From Triticum aestivum (Eukaryota > Streptophyta > Magnoliopsida > Poales > Poaceae), in NCBI RefSeq assembly GCF_018294505.1, contig NC_057802.1:314888209-314952208 (forward strand): 64,000 nt of DNA, read 5' to 3'. Both the position numbers and the translations under genes were made by a program. Below, piece after piece: positions 48,307 to 60,382 of the stretch; within the stretch, counting starts at the first letter, position 1; every line of letters starts with the position of its first letter. The notes below the pieces were generated by a model that saw only the letters and a program-made list of their open reading frames with translations, was not told where the DNA came from and searched no databases.

Positions 48307-49814
48307 TGAAAGTGCGTTATATCGACTAGAGGGGGGGGGTGAATAGGCGATTTTTATGAATTCTTCACTGGGGAATTTGCTAGTGAGGAAATTCCTTAGC
48401 GAAGAACTACTTGCAGCGGAATAAGTACTCAAAAGTATGCATAGCAAAACACAAGCATAGTCATCATGATGAAATGGAGACAAGCACATAGTACAGAAAG
48501 CGTAAACACAGGATAACACAGGATGAAGACAAACAGACTGAAGAAATTGAACTGAGGAAATTGAGAAAGTCTTCAGTCAAAGTCTTCAAACACAGATATG
48601 AATAGCACACAACACAGTAATGAGGAAATGAAAGAGTTGAGGAAATAGAACCAGTTGGCTTGGTGAAGACAATGATTTGGTAGACCAGTTCCAACTGCTG
48701 TCTCAGTTGTACGTCTGGTTGGAGCGGCTAGGTATTTAAACCCGAGGACACACAGTCCCGGACACACAGTCCTCACCGTATTCTCCTTGAGCTAAGGTCA
48801 CACAGACCTCGCCCAATCACTCGTGGTAAGTCTTTAGGTGACTTCCAAACCTTCACAAACTCGGTCACTCGGCGATCCACAATTCCTCTTGGATGCTCTA
48901 GACCATGACGCCTAACCGTCTGGAAGAAGCACAGTCTTCAAAGGTAACAAGCGTCGGATCCACGCAGGATCAGTCTCTTCAATGATGCTCAATCACTTTG
49001 GGTTTGTAGGTGTTTGGGTTTGGGTTTTCCTCACTTGATGATTTTCGCTCAAAGTCCTCGGAGGATGGGATGCTCTCAAATGACAAGTGTTAGTTTCTCT
49101 CGGAGCAGCCAACCAGCTAGTGGTTGTAGGGGGTGGCTATTTATAGCCTAGGGAGCAGCCCGTCATGATAAGACATAAATGCCCTTCAATGATATGACCG
49201 TTAGGTGGGTAGATATTTTGGGACAGCTAGCGCATAGCACAGCAACGGTCAGAAATTTGAGTATCAAATTCCTCAGGGCTATCATGTTCCTCACTGTGTA
49301 GGCAATCCGCACTGGCGAATTCCTAACTTCTCAGTCAGAACAAATTCCTCAGAGACCAGAAGAACTTTGTCTCTGTCACTGAAGAATATGACTGAACTGT
49401 ATGAGATTTCCAATGGCTTCACTCGAAGGGATTGGTAGGTGTAGGTTTTGAGTTGAGCATCACATGGAAATTTTTCCTTAGTATTTCCTCGACCCCCTTT
49501 AACAGTACGGTGTTTCCTATGACTCAAGAAAGAGAAAATGAAACTACAAAAAAAAGTCTTCCTGCTTCATGTTCCTCAAACGAATACCAAGTCTTCAAGG
49601 TCACACCAATTTCTTCACTTTCAAAGTCTTTAGAAAATCTTCAGAAATCCAAAGTCTTCAGTCGAAGAACTTCATTTTTAGGGGTCGACTTTCACTATAA
49701 ATATCAAACTCCTCATAGACTTATAGACCTGTGTACACTCATAAACACATTAGTCCCTTAACCTATAAGTCTTCAATACACCAAAATCACTAAGGGGCAC
49801 TAGATGCACTTACA
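48307..49814 (-). repeat. Element F 3' LTR
   Basis: 1508 bp from TGAAAGTGCG to GCACTTACA as read on the plus strand, next to the polypurine tract AAAAAGGGGGAGAT (49815-49828). A CTATAAATAG box at about 49136-49146 is the likely promoter. Confidence 0.88.
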
Positions 49815-50449
49815 ATCTCCCCCTTTTTGGTGATTGATGACAATATAGGTTAAGTTTTCAACGGGGATAAACATATGAAGTGTAAATACTGATATTGAGG
49901 AATTTGATTGCAAGATATAGAAGAACTCCCCCTGAAGATGTGCATAGTGAGGAATTTGCTTTTGAAGCAATGCACACTTGAAGAGTTGAATCATGGAGAT
50001 CTCCCCCTATATCTTGTAATTCATACACGCATTTGACATAATATATGAAGAATTTGAAATGCATGATGAAACATGGTGACTGATGTAATTCAGCATGCAT
50101 GCAATAACATTAACGAGGAATAAGCATGCAGAAGAACAGCATAAGTACCAGGCCACCATAGAGTTTAAGTTTACAACTCGATCCAACAAAGTCATCAGAA
50201 GAACGAGAGTTGTAACTTAGAAAAAACGCCCATATAAGATAGACCCGCTTGAAGACTAACTCAAATTTCTCCCCCTTTGTCATCAAATGACCAAAAGGTT
50301 CGAAAATGAGGACTAACGCCCCTGAAGAATATCAAGGTGATGAAGGAGCGTCAGCGTTGTTGGGGTCGTTTGTTGTAGTAGGGCCTGCCGCAGTGTCGTC
50401 CAAGTCTTCATGTTCATCAGTGTCGTCCAAGTCTTCATGTTCATCAGTG
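49815..50449 (-). other. Element F 3' untranslated region
   Basis: Non-coding stretch with further GGGGGAG tract-like motifs on the minus strand near 49.93, 50.00 and 50.27 kb. A 27-bp tandem duplication lies at 50393-50446 (unit GTGTCGTCCAAGTCTTCATG plus 7 bases), with a partial third copy near 50.465 kb. Confidence 0.75.
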
Positions 50450-53400
50450 TCACATGGGCTGTTCTGTCGTCCAAGTCTTCATGTACTTCTTCGGAGGAGG
50501 TGCAGCCCAGTCAAAATCTTCCTTGAGACCCATTTTCTTCAGATCTTCTTCACCATATATGTGCGACAGAACAGCCCAGGTGCGGTTGAGGGTTTCATGA
50601 AGGTAGTAATGGTTTTTCTTCACTGCAGTGTGGGTAGCAGTCATGTTGTGAAGAATTGAACCAAACTGATGCTTGACCCATTTGTGATTGCGATCAACCT
50701 TCTGGTGAAGACTGAGGAGAAGCTCACGGTCAGTCATCACCCTGGGAGCTGTGCCTTGAGGATTTTGCTTGGGTGCGTTGGCGGCAGAGTCATGGGTGGC
50801 AGAGTCATCATTGGTGGAGTAGGATGCAGCCTTGCGAAATTGACCATCCAATGGACGAATGCCTTCATCAATTACAGCAGTAGCCTTGCCCTTTTCATCA
50901 GCTGAGGAAAATGTCCGTTTGAGGACTTCAATCGGGGGCAAGTAGCTGCAATGGTTCAGTGTATCAGCTTTGTAGTTGAGTGAAGACCTTGTTCTGATGA
51001 ATCTCATAATCCACGGAGCATAAGGCTTCAACTCAAACGGTGACATTGCGACATTGGCCAGATTCCTCATGAAGAAATCATGGAAGTTGACGGGAATGCC
51101 ATGAATGATATTGAAAAGCAGATTCTTCATGATGCCAACGACTTCTTCTTCATTCGAGTCGTGGCCCTTGATAGGACTCAATGTCTTCATCAGAATGCGA
51201 TAGATAGTCCGAGGCACATATAACAATTCCTTCACAAGGAATTTTGTTCTTGGGGCCTGACCTGGCTTCAATGGCTTCATCAGCACTTGCATATAGTGAT
51301 CTGTAAGCTCAGGTTCACTGTAGACGCAACAAGCAGCTTCAAGGGGAGACCTGAGAGGTAGAGCACGAAGCAATTCAGTAGCTGGTGCCTTGTAGTGAGT
51401 ATTTTCAGACATCCAGTCCAGCACCCATGAATTCACATCTTCAGATTCTCCGGTGATGTGTAGAGTTGCATAAAACTGAAGAATGAGCTCTTCATTTCAA
51501 TCACATATATCAGTGTAGAAATTTAACAGTACAGCGTCGTAAAGAACACTGAGGACTGGCACGAAGCACGGCAGAGATTCCATATCCACGTGAGGAATGT
51601 GCTCATGATCGAAGACTTTGTCTTTGTTGAACAGCACTGAGGAATAGAAATTTGCCTGGCTGGCAGTCCAGAAATGCCTCTTCCTAAGGCGAGCAGAGTC
51701 ATAGGGGTTGTAATCAGTGAAGAATACGTGCTCGCCGAAGAAATCATTAGCCTTGAATTTTTGCTTCCTTGAGAATGGATCCTTTGGCTTGGGCAGAGGA
51801 GTGCCAGTCAGTTGCATCACAACCTCAGGAATCGCAATCTCAGGTTCTTCAGGCTGAGGAATTTCTGGTTCCTCTTCAGTGGCAACCTGGTTCTTCAATT
51901 ATTCATTTTCATTTTCTTCAGCACTAGCGGCTGGAATGTCTTCATGAGCTTCATCAGATCCCATTTGAACTGTAGTTGCTGGGGACTGAGGAATTTATTG
52001 CAATGGAGTGAAGAGTGGAGAGTTGGGGTGCTGACTTTCCCAAAAGTCATCATTCATCACTGGTGTGGTACAACCAATGTCCACTTCTTCATCTTCCATT
52101 TCTTCAACGCTAGCCTCTTCAGCAGTAAACTGAGGCATATGCGAGGAAACTGTGGGGGTTGAAGGGATTTTATTCAGCAGCCTGATTGTCATCAGCGGTG
52201 CTGGCATGTTCTTCAGTTGGCTGAGCAGATGCTTCAGCCTGAGGAATTTCTTGTTGCGATGGGGCTGCAACATTTGAGGTGAACATCTTAGTCAGTTTAA
52301 CAAACCTGACCTTGGCTCCTTTCCAATCAGCATAGTAAGCATTGAAATCATCGTTGAGGCCTTTGATTTCAGACTGGATCTTCACAAGTTCATCAGTTGT
52401 CATAGAGACAACATTGTTCTTCAGGAATTTTTCTTTCCTGTACTGTGCTTTCTTGAGCTGCCTGGCCTTCTCAAATTTCCATTTTTCTTCTTGGATGAAG
52501 GCAGTCAGCATATGACTTTGACCAGGAGTCAGCTTGAAGTCAGGCATAGGAGTGTTTGGGTCCTTGTGCCAGAGATCAATGTAATCGAGGATCAACTTTG
52601 GATCCAAAAGCAGAGGCACATTTGTGCCCTTGGCTCTAGCGGCCCTGACTTGCCTATCTCTGATGATTTCAGGAAGTTCTTCATCATCAGCTTCGTCTTC
52701 TTCAGACGGCACTTGGAAGGCGACCTGCTTCTTGTGAGGACTTGGGCGAGAGCCTCGTCCAGCAGTGGTCTTTGTCTTCAGCAGAGAGGGTCATGTTGAA
52801 GAATTTGGTGCAGCTAAGGAACTAGCTGAAGCTCCTGAGGCAATAGAGATGCTTGTAGTCCTTTGGCACGTGGCAATATGCACAGGTGCTGAGGATTTGG
52901 TCGGAGCAGCTGAGGACTTTGGAGGAGCAGGAGCGGCGTGAGGAATTGGCCGTGAGGGCTTAGCTGAGGAAATTGGCCGTGAGGGCATTGAAGAAGAGGC
53001 ACTTGGCTTATGCGCAGGCTTCTTTGCCATGGATTTCTTCGGCCTTACAGAGGCCTCAGCAGCAGCAGCAATAGAGTCTTCGTTGAGTTTCTTCACTGCA
53101 TCTTTTGCCTGTTTGGCCAACTTGGCCTGGCGCTTGGCCCATTCTTCAGGAAAATCCTCACCGCGCTTGATGCTAGTGGGATCTGCTTCTTGGCCAGGTG
53201 CCAATGGTGGTCTTGAGCATGGAGGAGTAACAGCGAATTTCTTCATGTATTTTGGAGTCACATACCTGTACTCCCTCCACTCTTTTTCCCATCTCCTCTC
53301 TATCCTCTGAATGCGCACCTTGCGCTGATTTTTATCTTCCTCAGGGGGTGTGCAGTACCCAGCATAAATGTCCTCAGGGATTTCAAAGGCAGTATTGATT

Positions 53401-53561
53401 TCAGGCCTCTTTCCTCCTTTCCGTGGCTTCTTTCCATCAGCCATTTTCTTTAGTTGAGGAATTTGAACAATTGAACTCTCTGAAGAAGTATGCAACTTTT
53501 CTTCGAGGAATGCTGCAAATGAGTTAAGTTGATGAGAACCTAGTGATTCGGCAGCGGACAT
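50450..53561 (-). pseudogene. Element F extra ORF ('ORF2', SIRE-type 3' ORF), broken
   Basis: Lies 3' of pol, where SIRE/Maximus elements often carry an additional, sometimes called envelope-like, gene of uncertain function. Fragments 53561-52791, 52712-52170, 52273-51995, 51898-51497 and 51436-50450 form one reading frame of about 1030 codons, interrupted by four stops and a frameshift near 52.18 kb. The N-terminal part is basic and rich in Pro, Ala and Ser (repeated SRPISSAKPSRPIPHAAPAP). The middle has a Lys/Glu helical stretch. The C-terminal 330 codons look globular (VNSWVLDWMSENTHYKAPAT, GIMKNLLFNIIHGIP). I see no clear signal peptide or membrane span, so the envelope label is unsupported in this copy. 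Confidence 0.75.
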
Positions 53562-53567
53562 GAGTAC

Positions 53568-54170
53568 CTGTGAATAGAGTATAATTGCGAGGAATTTGGA
53601 GAGGTCATATGCGTTCTCAGAAGGTTTTTAAAAAAGAACAAGTTTGAGGAATTTGACCAGATGAGTCTTGAAGAATTTCACTAAGCGTTCTTTGTCTTAG
53701 GTTCCAGAGTTGTATAGATCGAAGATCCACACAATTGAGGAATCTTGAAGAAAAATGATGCTTAGAGAAACGAATCAAGAACAGATGAGATGTGAGGTGT
53801 TTAGTGTGTGAAAAGTTTGAAGAATAAACACCTTTGAAGATTTTGTAGAAATCATTTGAATCAAAGAGGGCAGTAAAAGTAACTTTTAATTACCCTGGAC
53901 GAACAACACGACGAACTGTGAGGTGGAGAAGTGAAGTTCGTCTGTGCAGATCTTCCACGCCCTAACCCGGCGGAGGAAGACGGCTACGGCGGCGGCGGAG
54001 TGAAGATTTCCGCGGCCGGCGCGAGTACGACGGCGACGAGGTCGAGGCAGTGAAGCTCTTCCTCACCGGCGATGATGAAGTAGCGGCGGCTCTAGGGTTT
54101 GAGAAGCTCGAGCGGGAGAGAGGTCGAGCGGAGTAAAGGAAGTGAGGAAAGGGAGAGGGGGTATTTATAG
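53568..54170 (-). promoter_or_regulatory. Gene-like TATA box, leader and possible intron ahead of ORF2 in F
   Basis: The minus strand reads CTATAAATACCCCC (54158-54170), then a CT-rich and GC-rich leader with AAACCCTAG, ending in a possible donor CCAGG|GTAATT at 53894/53893. A pyrimidine-rich acceptor ATTCACAG|GTACTC (53568/53567) lies six bases before the ORF2 ATG at 53561. This is the layout of an ordinary plant gene promoter with a spliced leader. It sits inside the retrotransposon between pol and ORF2. Splicing and initiation are predicted, not shown. Confidence 0.45.
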
Positions 54171-54895
54171 CCACGGTGAAAAACTGTTCGCCCGAAGAAA
54201 TTGGACGAATGTGCCCCTGACCCTTCTCATTCGCTTGACATGTGTCACCCACGTACTGAGAAGTGGAGATCGTGTTAGATCGTGGGTGAATAGATAAGTA
54301 TTTCGTGGGATGCGGAACGGTTTGAGCGGCAAAGCCGAAAATTTGGATAAGATAAGTTAAAAGTTCTGTTCGCAAATTCTTCAGCTGACAAGGACACGGT
54401 GAAGATTTTGAACGAGTTTCAAATAGAATGCACATGAAGAATTTGTGAATAGATTGGGTTGAGTATAGCATAGAGGGGGAAGGGTCCGATCACATTCACT
54501 TAGCAGAAAAACCAACCTGAAGAATTAGCCATAAGTGAATGTTGTAGAGGACATAAACTCATATATATATATATAGCCAATGAAGAAACACGACAGAGAA
54601 GGTGAAGACAATGCAAAGTTGAAGAACATGAACAACTGAGCAATTTCAAAAACTGAGGAAAAACTCAAATTGAAGATTTTCAACTTTTGTGGTGGCGTGA
54701 CCCACCGTATCAGAATGATGATTTCAGACACCGCGTACAATTGTCGTAGGGCTCTGAGAATCAAATTCTTCATTAATTTCTTCACACTTAGAGTGTTATT
54801 CTTCATTGATTGAAGAAAAACGTTTCTTCATGTGTTGCACATCTAAGTCATCAATTTTGCATAAGTGTTAGGATGAGTGTCTTTTTCAAAGAACA
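54171..54895 (-). other. Element F spacer between pol and ORF2
   Basis: AT-rich, without a credible gene. It includes a short (AT)n run at about 54560-54575. Open frames here are short and compositionally unremarkable. Confidence 0.6.
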
Positions 54896-57800
54896 TTCGA
54901 AGATTCTAGGATATTTAGCTCACACCGCAACTTGCTAAATCTCCTCTCATCCAAGGGCTTTGTGAAGATATCGGCTAGCTGTTCTTCAGTCTTCACATGC
55001 TCAATAGAAATGTCGCCCTTCAACACATGATCGCGAAGAAAATGATGACGAAATCAGAATGTGCTTTGTCTTCGAGTGCTGAACTGGGTTGTGAGCAATC
55101 TTGATGGCACTCTCATTGTCACAGAAGAGAGGCACATTCTTCACGTTGACGCCGTAGTCCTTGAGAGTTTGCTTCATCCACATCAATTGAGCACAGCAAG
55201 AACCAGCAGCAATGTACTCAGCTTCAACAGTAGACAGTGATACGCAGTTCTGTTTCTTCTAGGACCAACAGACCAAAGATCGTCCGAGGAAATGCCATGT
55301 ACCAGATGTTGACTTGCGGTCCACACAATCACCAGCATAGTCAGAGTCAGAATATCCAATGAGATCAAAAACCGAGCCCTTGGGGTACCATAATCCTAGT
55401 GTTGGTGTGTGAGCTAGATATCGAAGAATATGCTTCACAACCTTATGGTGTGATTCCTTCGGTGTAGCTTGAAATCGGGCACACATGCAAACACTAAGCA
55501 TAATATCTGGCCTAGATGCACATAAATACAATAAAGAACCAATCATGGAGCAGTATACCTTTTGATCGAAGTCAATACCATTTTCATCAGTGCACAGATG
55601 GCCATTTGTGGGCATTGGAATTTTGACGCCTTTGCAATCTTGCATGCCGAATTTCCTCAGTACATCCTTGAGGTATTTCTCCTGAGATATGAATATGCCA
55701 TTGCGCTATTGACGAATTTGAAGACCTAAGAAGAATTTCAACTCTCCCATCATAGACATTTGATATTCTTCACTCATCATATAGGCAAATTCATCACTAT
55801 AACGTTGGTCAGTACAGCCAAAGATAATATCATCAACATATATTTGGCACACAAACAATTCACCATCATAAGATTTAGTGAAAAGAGTAGGGTCGAGTGA
55901 ACCGGGTTTGAAGCCTTTCTTCATGAGGAACTCCTTCAAAGTATCATACCACGCCCGAGGGGCCTGCTTGAGGCCATAGAGGGCCTTATTGAGTCTGAAG
56001 ACTTTGTCAGGATGCTTTGGATCTTCAAAACCTGGGGGTTGAGCAACATATACTTCTTCCTCAAGCTTACCATTGAGGAATGCACTTTTCACATCCATTT
56101 GATATGAAGTGATATCATGATGGTTAGCATAAGCAAGTAATATGCGAATAGCTTCAAGTCTAGCAACAGGTGCAAAAGTTTCATCGAAATCAATTCCTTC
56201 AACCCGTGTGTAGCCTTGAGCTACAAGCCGTGCCTTATTCCTCACCACAAGGCCATTTTCATCTTGCTTGTTGCGGTAGATCCAGTTTGTGCCAATGATA
56301 TTGTGCTTGCGAGGATCTGGACATGTAACCAGTTCCCAGATGTTGTTGAGTTCGAATTGATGTAATTCTTCTTGCATGGCCTGAATCCACTCAGGCTCCA
56401 GAAATGCTTCATCTACCTTAGTGGGCTCTGTGATAGAGACAAAAGCATAGTGCCCACAAAAGTTAGATAAAAGTGAAGCTTTTGAGTGTGTGAGAGGACC
56501 TGGTGCTTCAATGTCATCGATGATCTTTTCAACTTGCACTTCTTTTGCAACGCGAGGATGAGTTGGTTGTCGTCGAGGAATTTGATCAGCATTTTCTTCA
56601 GCACCATTTTCTTCAACATTTTCTTCAGGTGCATTAGCTCGACGTTCTTCACGTTCTGGAATGAATTCTTCAGCAGATTCTTTGGTAGGAATGACATCCT
56701 CAGTAGCCTTGAACTTGATAGTTTCCTCAGGTGCTGGTTCATCTATCACAGAGGGTAGGTGCTCTCTTTGCGAGCCATTAGTTTCATCGAACCGCACATC
56801 TACAGTTTCAACAACCTTGTGAAGAACGTTGTTGAAGACTCTGTAGGTGTGTGAGTCCTTTCCGTAACCAAGCATAAAACCTTCATGTGCTTTCAGTGCA
56901 AATTTAGCATTGTGACGAGGATCTCTAATCCAACATTTAGCACCGAAGACTTTGAAATAACTCACATTGGGTTTCTTGTCAGTGAGGAGTTCATAGGCAG
57001 TCTTCTTGAAGAATTTGTGAAGATATACCCTATTGATGATGTGGCACGCAGTATAAATTGCCTCAATCCAGAAGTGACGAGGCGTCTTGTACTCATCAAG
57101 CATAGTGCGAGCCATTTCAACAAGAGTCCTGTTCTTGCGCTCCACGACGCCATTCTGCTGAGGAGTGTAAGGAGCAGATAACTCATGAGTAATACCAAGT
57201 TCATCAAGATAGTCATCAAGACCAGAATTCTTGAACTCAGTTCCATTGTCACTTCTGATGTGCTTGATCTTCACACCAAAGTTGGTTGAAGCCCTCGAGG
57301 AAAATCGTTTGAAGACTTCCTACACTTCATGTTTGTAAGTAACAATGTGTATCCATGTGTATCGAGAGTAATCATCAACAATAACAAAGCCATAGAGAGA
57401 TGCATCATTTGTGACAGCTGAGTAATGATTAGGACCAAAGAGGTCCATGTGAAGCAATTCAAATGGTCGAGTAGTGGTCATGATAGTCTTCGCTGGATGC
57501 TTAGCCTTGGTCATCTTTCCAGCCTCACAAGCTCCACACAAGTGATCCTTGAGGAATTTGACATTCTCAATGCCAATGACATGCTTTTTCTTTGCAAGCG
57601 TGTGCAAATTCCTCATGCCTGCATGACCAAGTCGTCGATGCCATAGCCACCCTTCTGAAGCTTTTGCAAGTAGGCACACGGCTGGTTGCGGTCCTGTAGA
57701 GAAATCAACAATATACAAGTCTCCTCTCCTAAAGCCTTCGAAGACTTTGGAATTGTCAGCTTCCATAACCACAACACAATGATACTTGCCAAAGACAACT

Positions 57801-58060
57801 ATCATATCAAGATCACAAAGCATTGAGACAGACATGAGGTTGTATCCTAAGGACTCGACAAGCATGACTTTGTCCATGTGTCGATCCTTTGTGATCGCAA
57901 CCTTACCTAGACCCAATACCTGACTTTTGCCTTTGTTAGCGAAGATGATATGCTTCAAATGTGATGGTGATAAGGGTGCATCCATCAATAGATTCTTGTC
58001 ACCAGTCATGTGATTAGTACATCCACTATCGAGGACCCACTCAGTGGCTTTGGGTTGATC
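54896..58060 (-). pseudogene. Element F protease-integrase-RT-RNase H
   Basis: Copia polyprotein. The protease motif WVLDSGCTNHMTGD (near 58.03 kb) is intact. The GAG-pre-integrase finger has LWHRRLGHAG and CGACEAGK. Integrase has [18 protein letters not shown] and [13 protein letters not shown]. The RT in 55706-57274 includes [12 protein letters not shown] and the intact IYVDDIIFG. RNase H (55001-55645) has DSDYAGD and EAEYIAAGS-type sequence. Stops near 57.32, 55.70 and 55.26 kb replace sense codons in an otherwise continuous frame, and a frameshift near 55.05 kb scrambles the last part of RNase H. It is the best preserved pol in the window, but not functional as it stands. Confidence 0.88.
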
Positions 58061-58491
58061 ATCCTGCAGATAAATTAGTGCAGCTTACGAACTTCATATA
58101 CTTCATCAGTGAAGAATATGACATCACAATTCATCAGACCAATTTCATCAAGCAGTGCAACAGTTAAAATAGTATGAGGACGTGTGAAATGAAAGTTCAT
58201 TTCTTCATGATTAGCCTGCGTCCTTTCAGGCACTGTTCAGGTCTCCGGCAAATTCTTCAGATGTTTAAGTACGCTGGAGACCTGACCCTGCATAAAAGAT
58301 TAGTTCTTTCTTCACCACCCACATCTGAAGGGTGGCAAAGAGTTCATCACTCTGCGAGCTCCATACAAAAAAGGTGGCATAGAAGCCAATCCATTTTGTT
58401 TCACATAAGAGAAGTTAGGGTAAGCATATGAATAAGCAGAGAAATTCTTCGAGGACTTACGAACATAATGATTAGAAGAATAATGCTCATA
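58061..58491 (-). pseudogene. Element F gag C-terminal fragment
   Basis: The minus strand encodes Tyr/Ser/Asn-rich linker sequence (EHYSSNHYVRKSSKNFSAYS, then RRVMNSLPPF), typical of the Gag-protease junction of SIRE-like elements. It is cut off by element E at 58492. The rest of Gag lies beyond the window. Confidence 0.6.
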
Positions 58492-60206
58492 TGTTGGGGA
58501 ATGTAGTAATTTCAAAAAAATTCCTACGCACACGCAAGATCATGGTGATGCATAGCAACGAGAGGGGAGAGTGTTGTCCACGTACCCTCGTAGACCGATA
58601 GCGGAAGCATTAACATAACGCGGTTGATGTAGTCGTACGTCTTCACGATCCGACCGATCAAGTACCGAACGCACGACACCTCCGAGTTCAGCACACGTTC
58701 AGCTCGATGACGTCCCTCAAACTCCAATCCACCCAAGTGTTGAGGGAGAGTTTCGTCAGCACGACGGCGTGGTGACAATGTTGATGTTCTACCGACGCAG
58801 AGCTTCGCCTAAGCACCGCTACGATATTATCGAGGTGTAATATGGTGGAGGGGGGCACCGCACACGGTTAAGAGATCAATGATCAATTGTTGCGTCTATG
58901 GGGTGCCATGCCCCCGTATATAAAGGAGCAAGCGGGGAGGCCGCCGGCCTAGGAGGAGGGCGCGCCAAGGGGGGAGTCCTACTCCCACCAGGAGTAGGAC
59001 TCCTCCTTTCCTTGTTGGAATAGGAGAAGGGAAGGGAGAAGGAGAAAGAAGGAAGGGGGCGCCCCCCCTCCCTAGTCCAATTCGGACTAGTCCATGGGGA
59101 GGGGTGTGGCCACCCTTTGGGGTCTTTCTCTCCTTTCCCGTATGGCCCATTAAGGCCCAATACGAATTCCCGTAACTCTCCGGTACTCCGAAAAATACTC
59201 GAATCACTCGGAACCTTTCCGAAGTCCGAATATAGTCGTCCGATATATCGATCTTTACGTCTCGGCCATTTCGAGACTCCTCGTCATGTCCCCGATCTCA
59301 TCCGGGACTCCGAACTCCTTCGGTACATCAAAACATATAAACTCATAATATAACTGTCATCGTAACGTTAAGCGTGCGGACCCTACGGGTTCGAGAACTA
59401 TGTAGACATGACCGAGACACTTCTCCGGTCAATAACTAATAACGGAACCTGGATGCTCATATTGGCTCCCACATATTCTACGAAGATCTTTATCGGTCAG
59501 ACCGCATAACAACATACGTTGTTCCCTTTGTCATCGCTATGTTACTTGCCCGAGATTCGATCATCGGTATCTCGATACCTAGTTCAATCTCGTTACCGGC
59601 AAGTCTCTTTACTCGTTCCGTAATACATCATCCCGCAACTAACTCATTAGTTACAATGCTTGCAAGGCTTATAGTGATGTGCATTACTGAGTGGGCCCAG
59701 AGATACCTCTCCGACAATCGGAGTGACAAATCCTAATCTCGAAATACGCCAACCCAACAAGTACCTTTGGAAGCACCTGTAGAGCACCTTTATAATCACT
59801 CAGTTACGTTGTGACGTTTGGTAGCACACAAAGTGTTCCTCCGGTAAACGGGAGTTGCATAATCTCATAGTCATAGGAACATGTATAAGTCATGAAGAAA
59901 GCAATAGCAACATACTAAACGATCGAGTGCTAAGCTAACGGAATGGGTCAAGTCAATCACGTCATTCTCCTAATGAAGTGATCCCGTTAATCAAATGACA
60001 ACTCATGTCTATGGCTAGGAAACATAACCATCTTTGATTAACGAGCTAGTCAAGTAGAGGCATACTAGTGACACTCTGTTTGTCTATGTATTCACACATG
60101 TATTATGTTTCCGGTTAATACAATTCTAGCATGAATAATAAACATTTATCATGATATAAGGAAATAAATAATACTTTATTATTGCCTCTAGGGCATATTT
60201 CCTTCA
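58492..60206 (-). repeat. Element E 3' LTR
   Basis: 1715 bp. A TTTATATACGG box on the minus strand (about 58914-58924) is the probable promoter. The polypurine tract GTGGGAGAC lies just right of 60206. GC-rich open frames at 58.9-59.2 kb are LTR sequence, not genes. Confidence 0.93.
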
Positions 60207-60236
60207 GTCTCCCACTTGCACTAGAGTCAATAATCT

Positions 60237-60382
60237 AGTTCACATCGCCATGTGATTTAACATCAATAGTTCACATCACCATGTGATTAACACCCATAGT
60301 TCACATCGTCATGTGACCAACACCCAAAAGGTTTACTAGAGTCAGTAATCTAGTTCACATCGCTATGTGATTAACACCCAAA
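60237..60382. repeat. ~30-bp minisatellite beside the E polypurine tract
   Basis: Four copies of AGTTCACATCGCCATGTGAT-like units at 60237, 60268, 60298 and 60352. The first three are head to tail. Element B has only one such unit at the matching place (about 14288), so the array is a local expansion. Confidence 0.85.

Larger units (their letters stand above)
48307..58491 (-). mobile_element. Element F, SIRE/Maximus-like Copia with extra 3' ORF (5' end cut by E)
   Basis: The 3' LTR is 48307-49814, followed by an internal region with an extra ORF and gag-pol. The left target duplication copy would be ATATA (48302-48306). Its partner lies outside the window, as does the 5' LTR, because element E interrupts F at 58492. 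LTR ends (TGTAAGTGCATC on the minus strand, plus a poly-G/TGAATAG block near the other end) and protein style match element D's lineage. Confidence 0.85.

Noticed and set aside
53962..54471. 169-codon minus-strand open frame
   Set aside because: Runs across the TATA box and GC-rich leader ahead of ORF2, with Ser/Arg/Pro bias and no domain; probably a chance frame in leader DNA.
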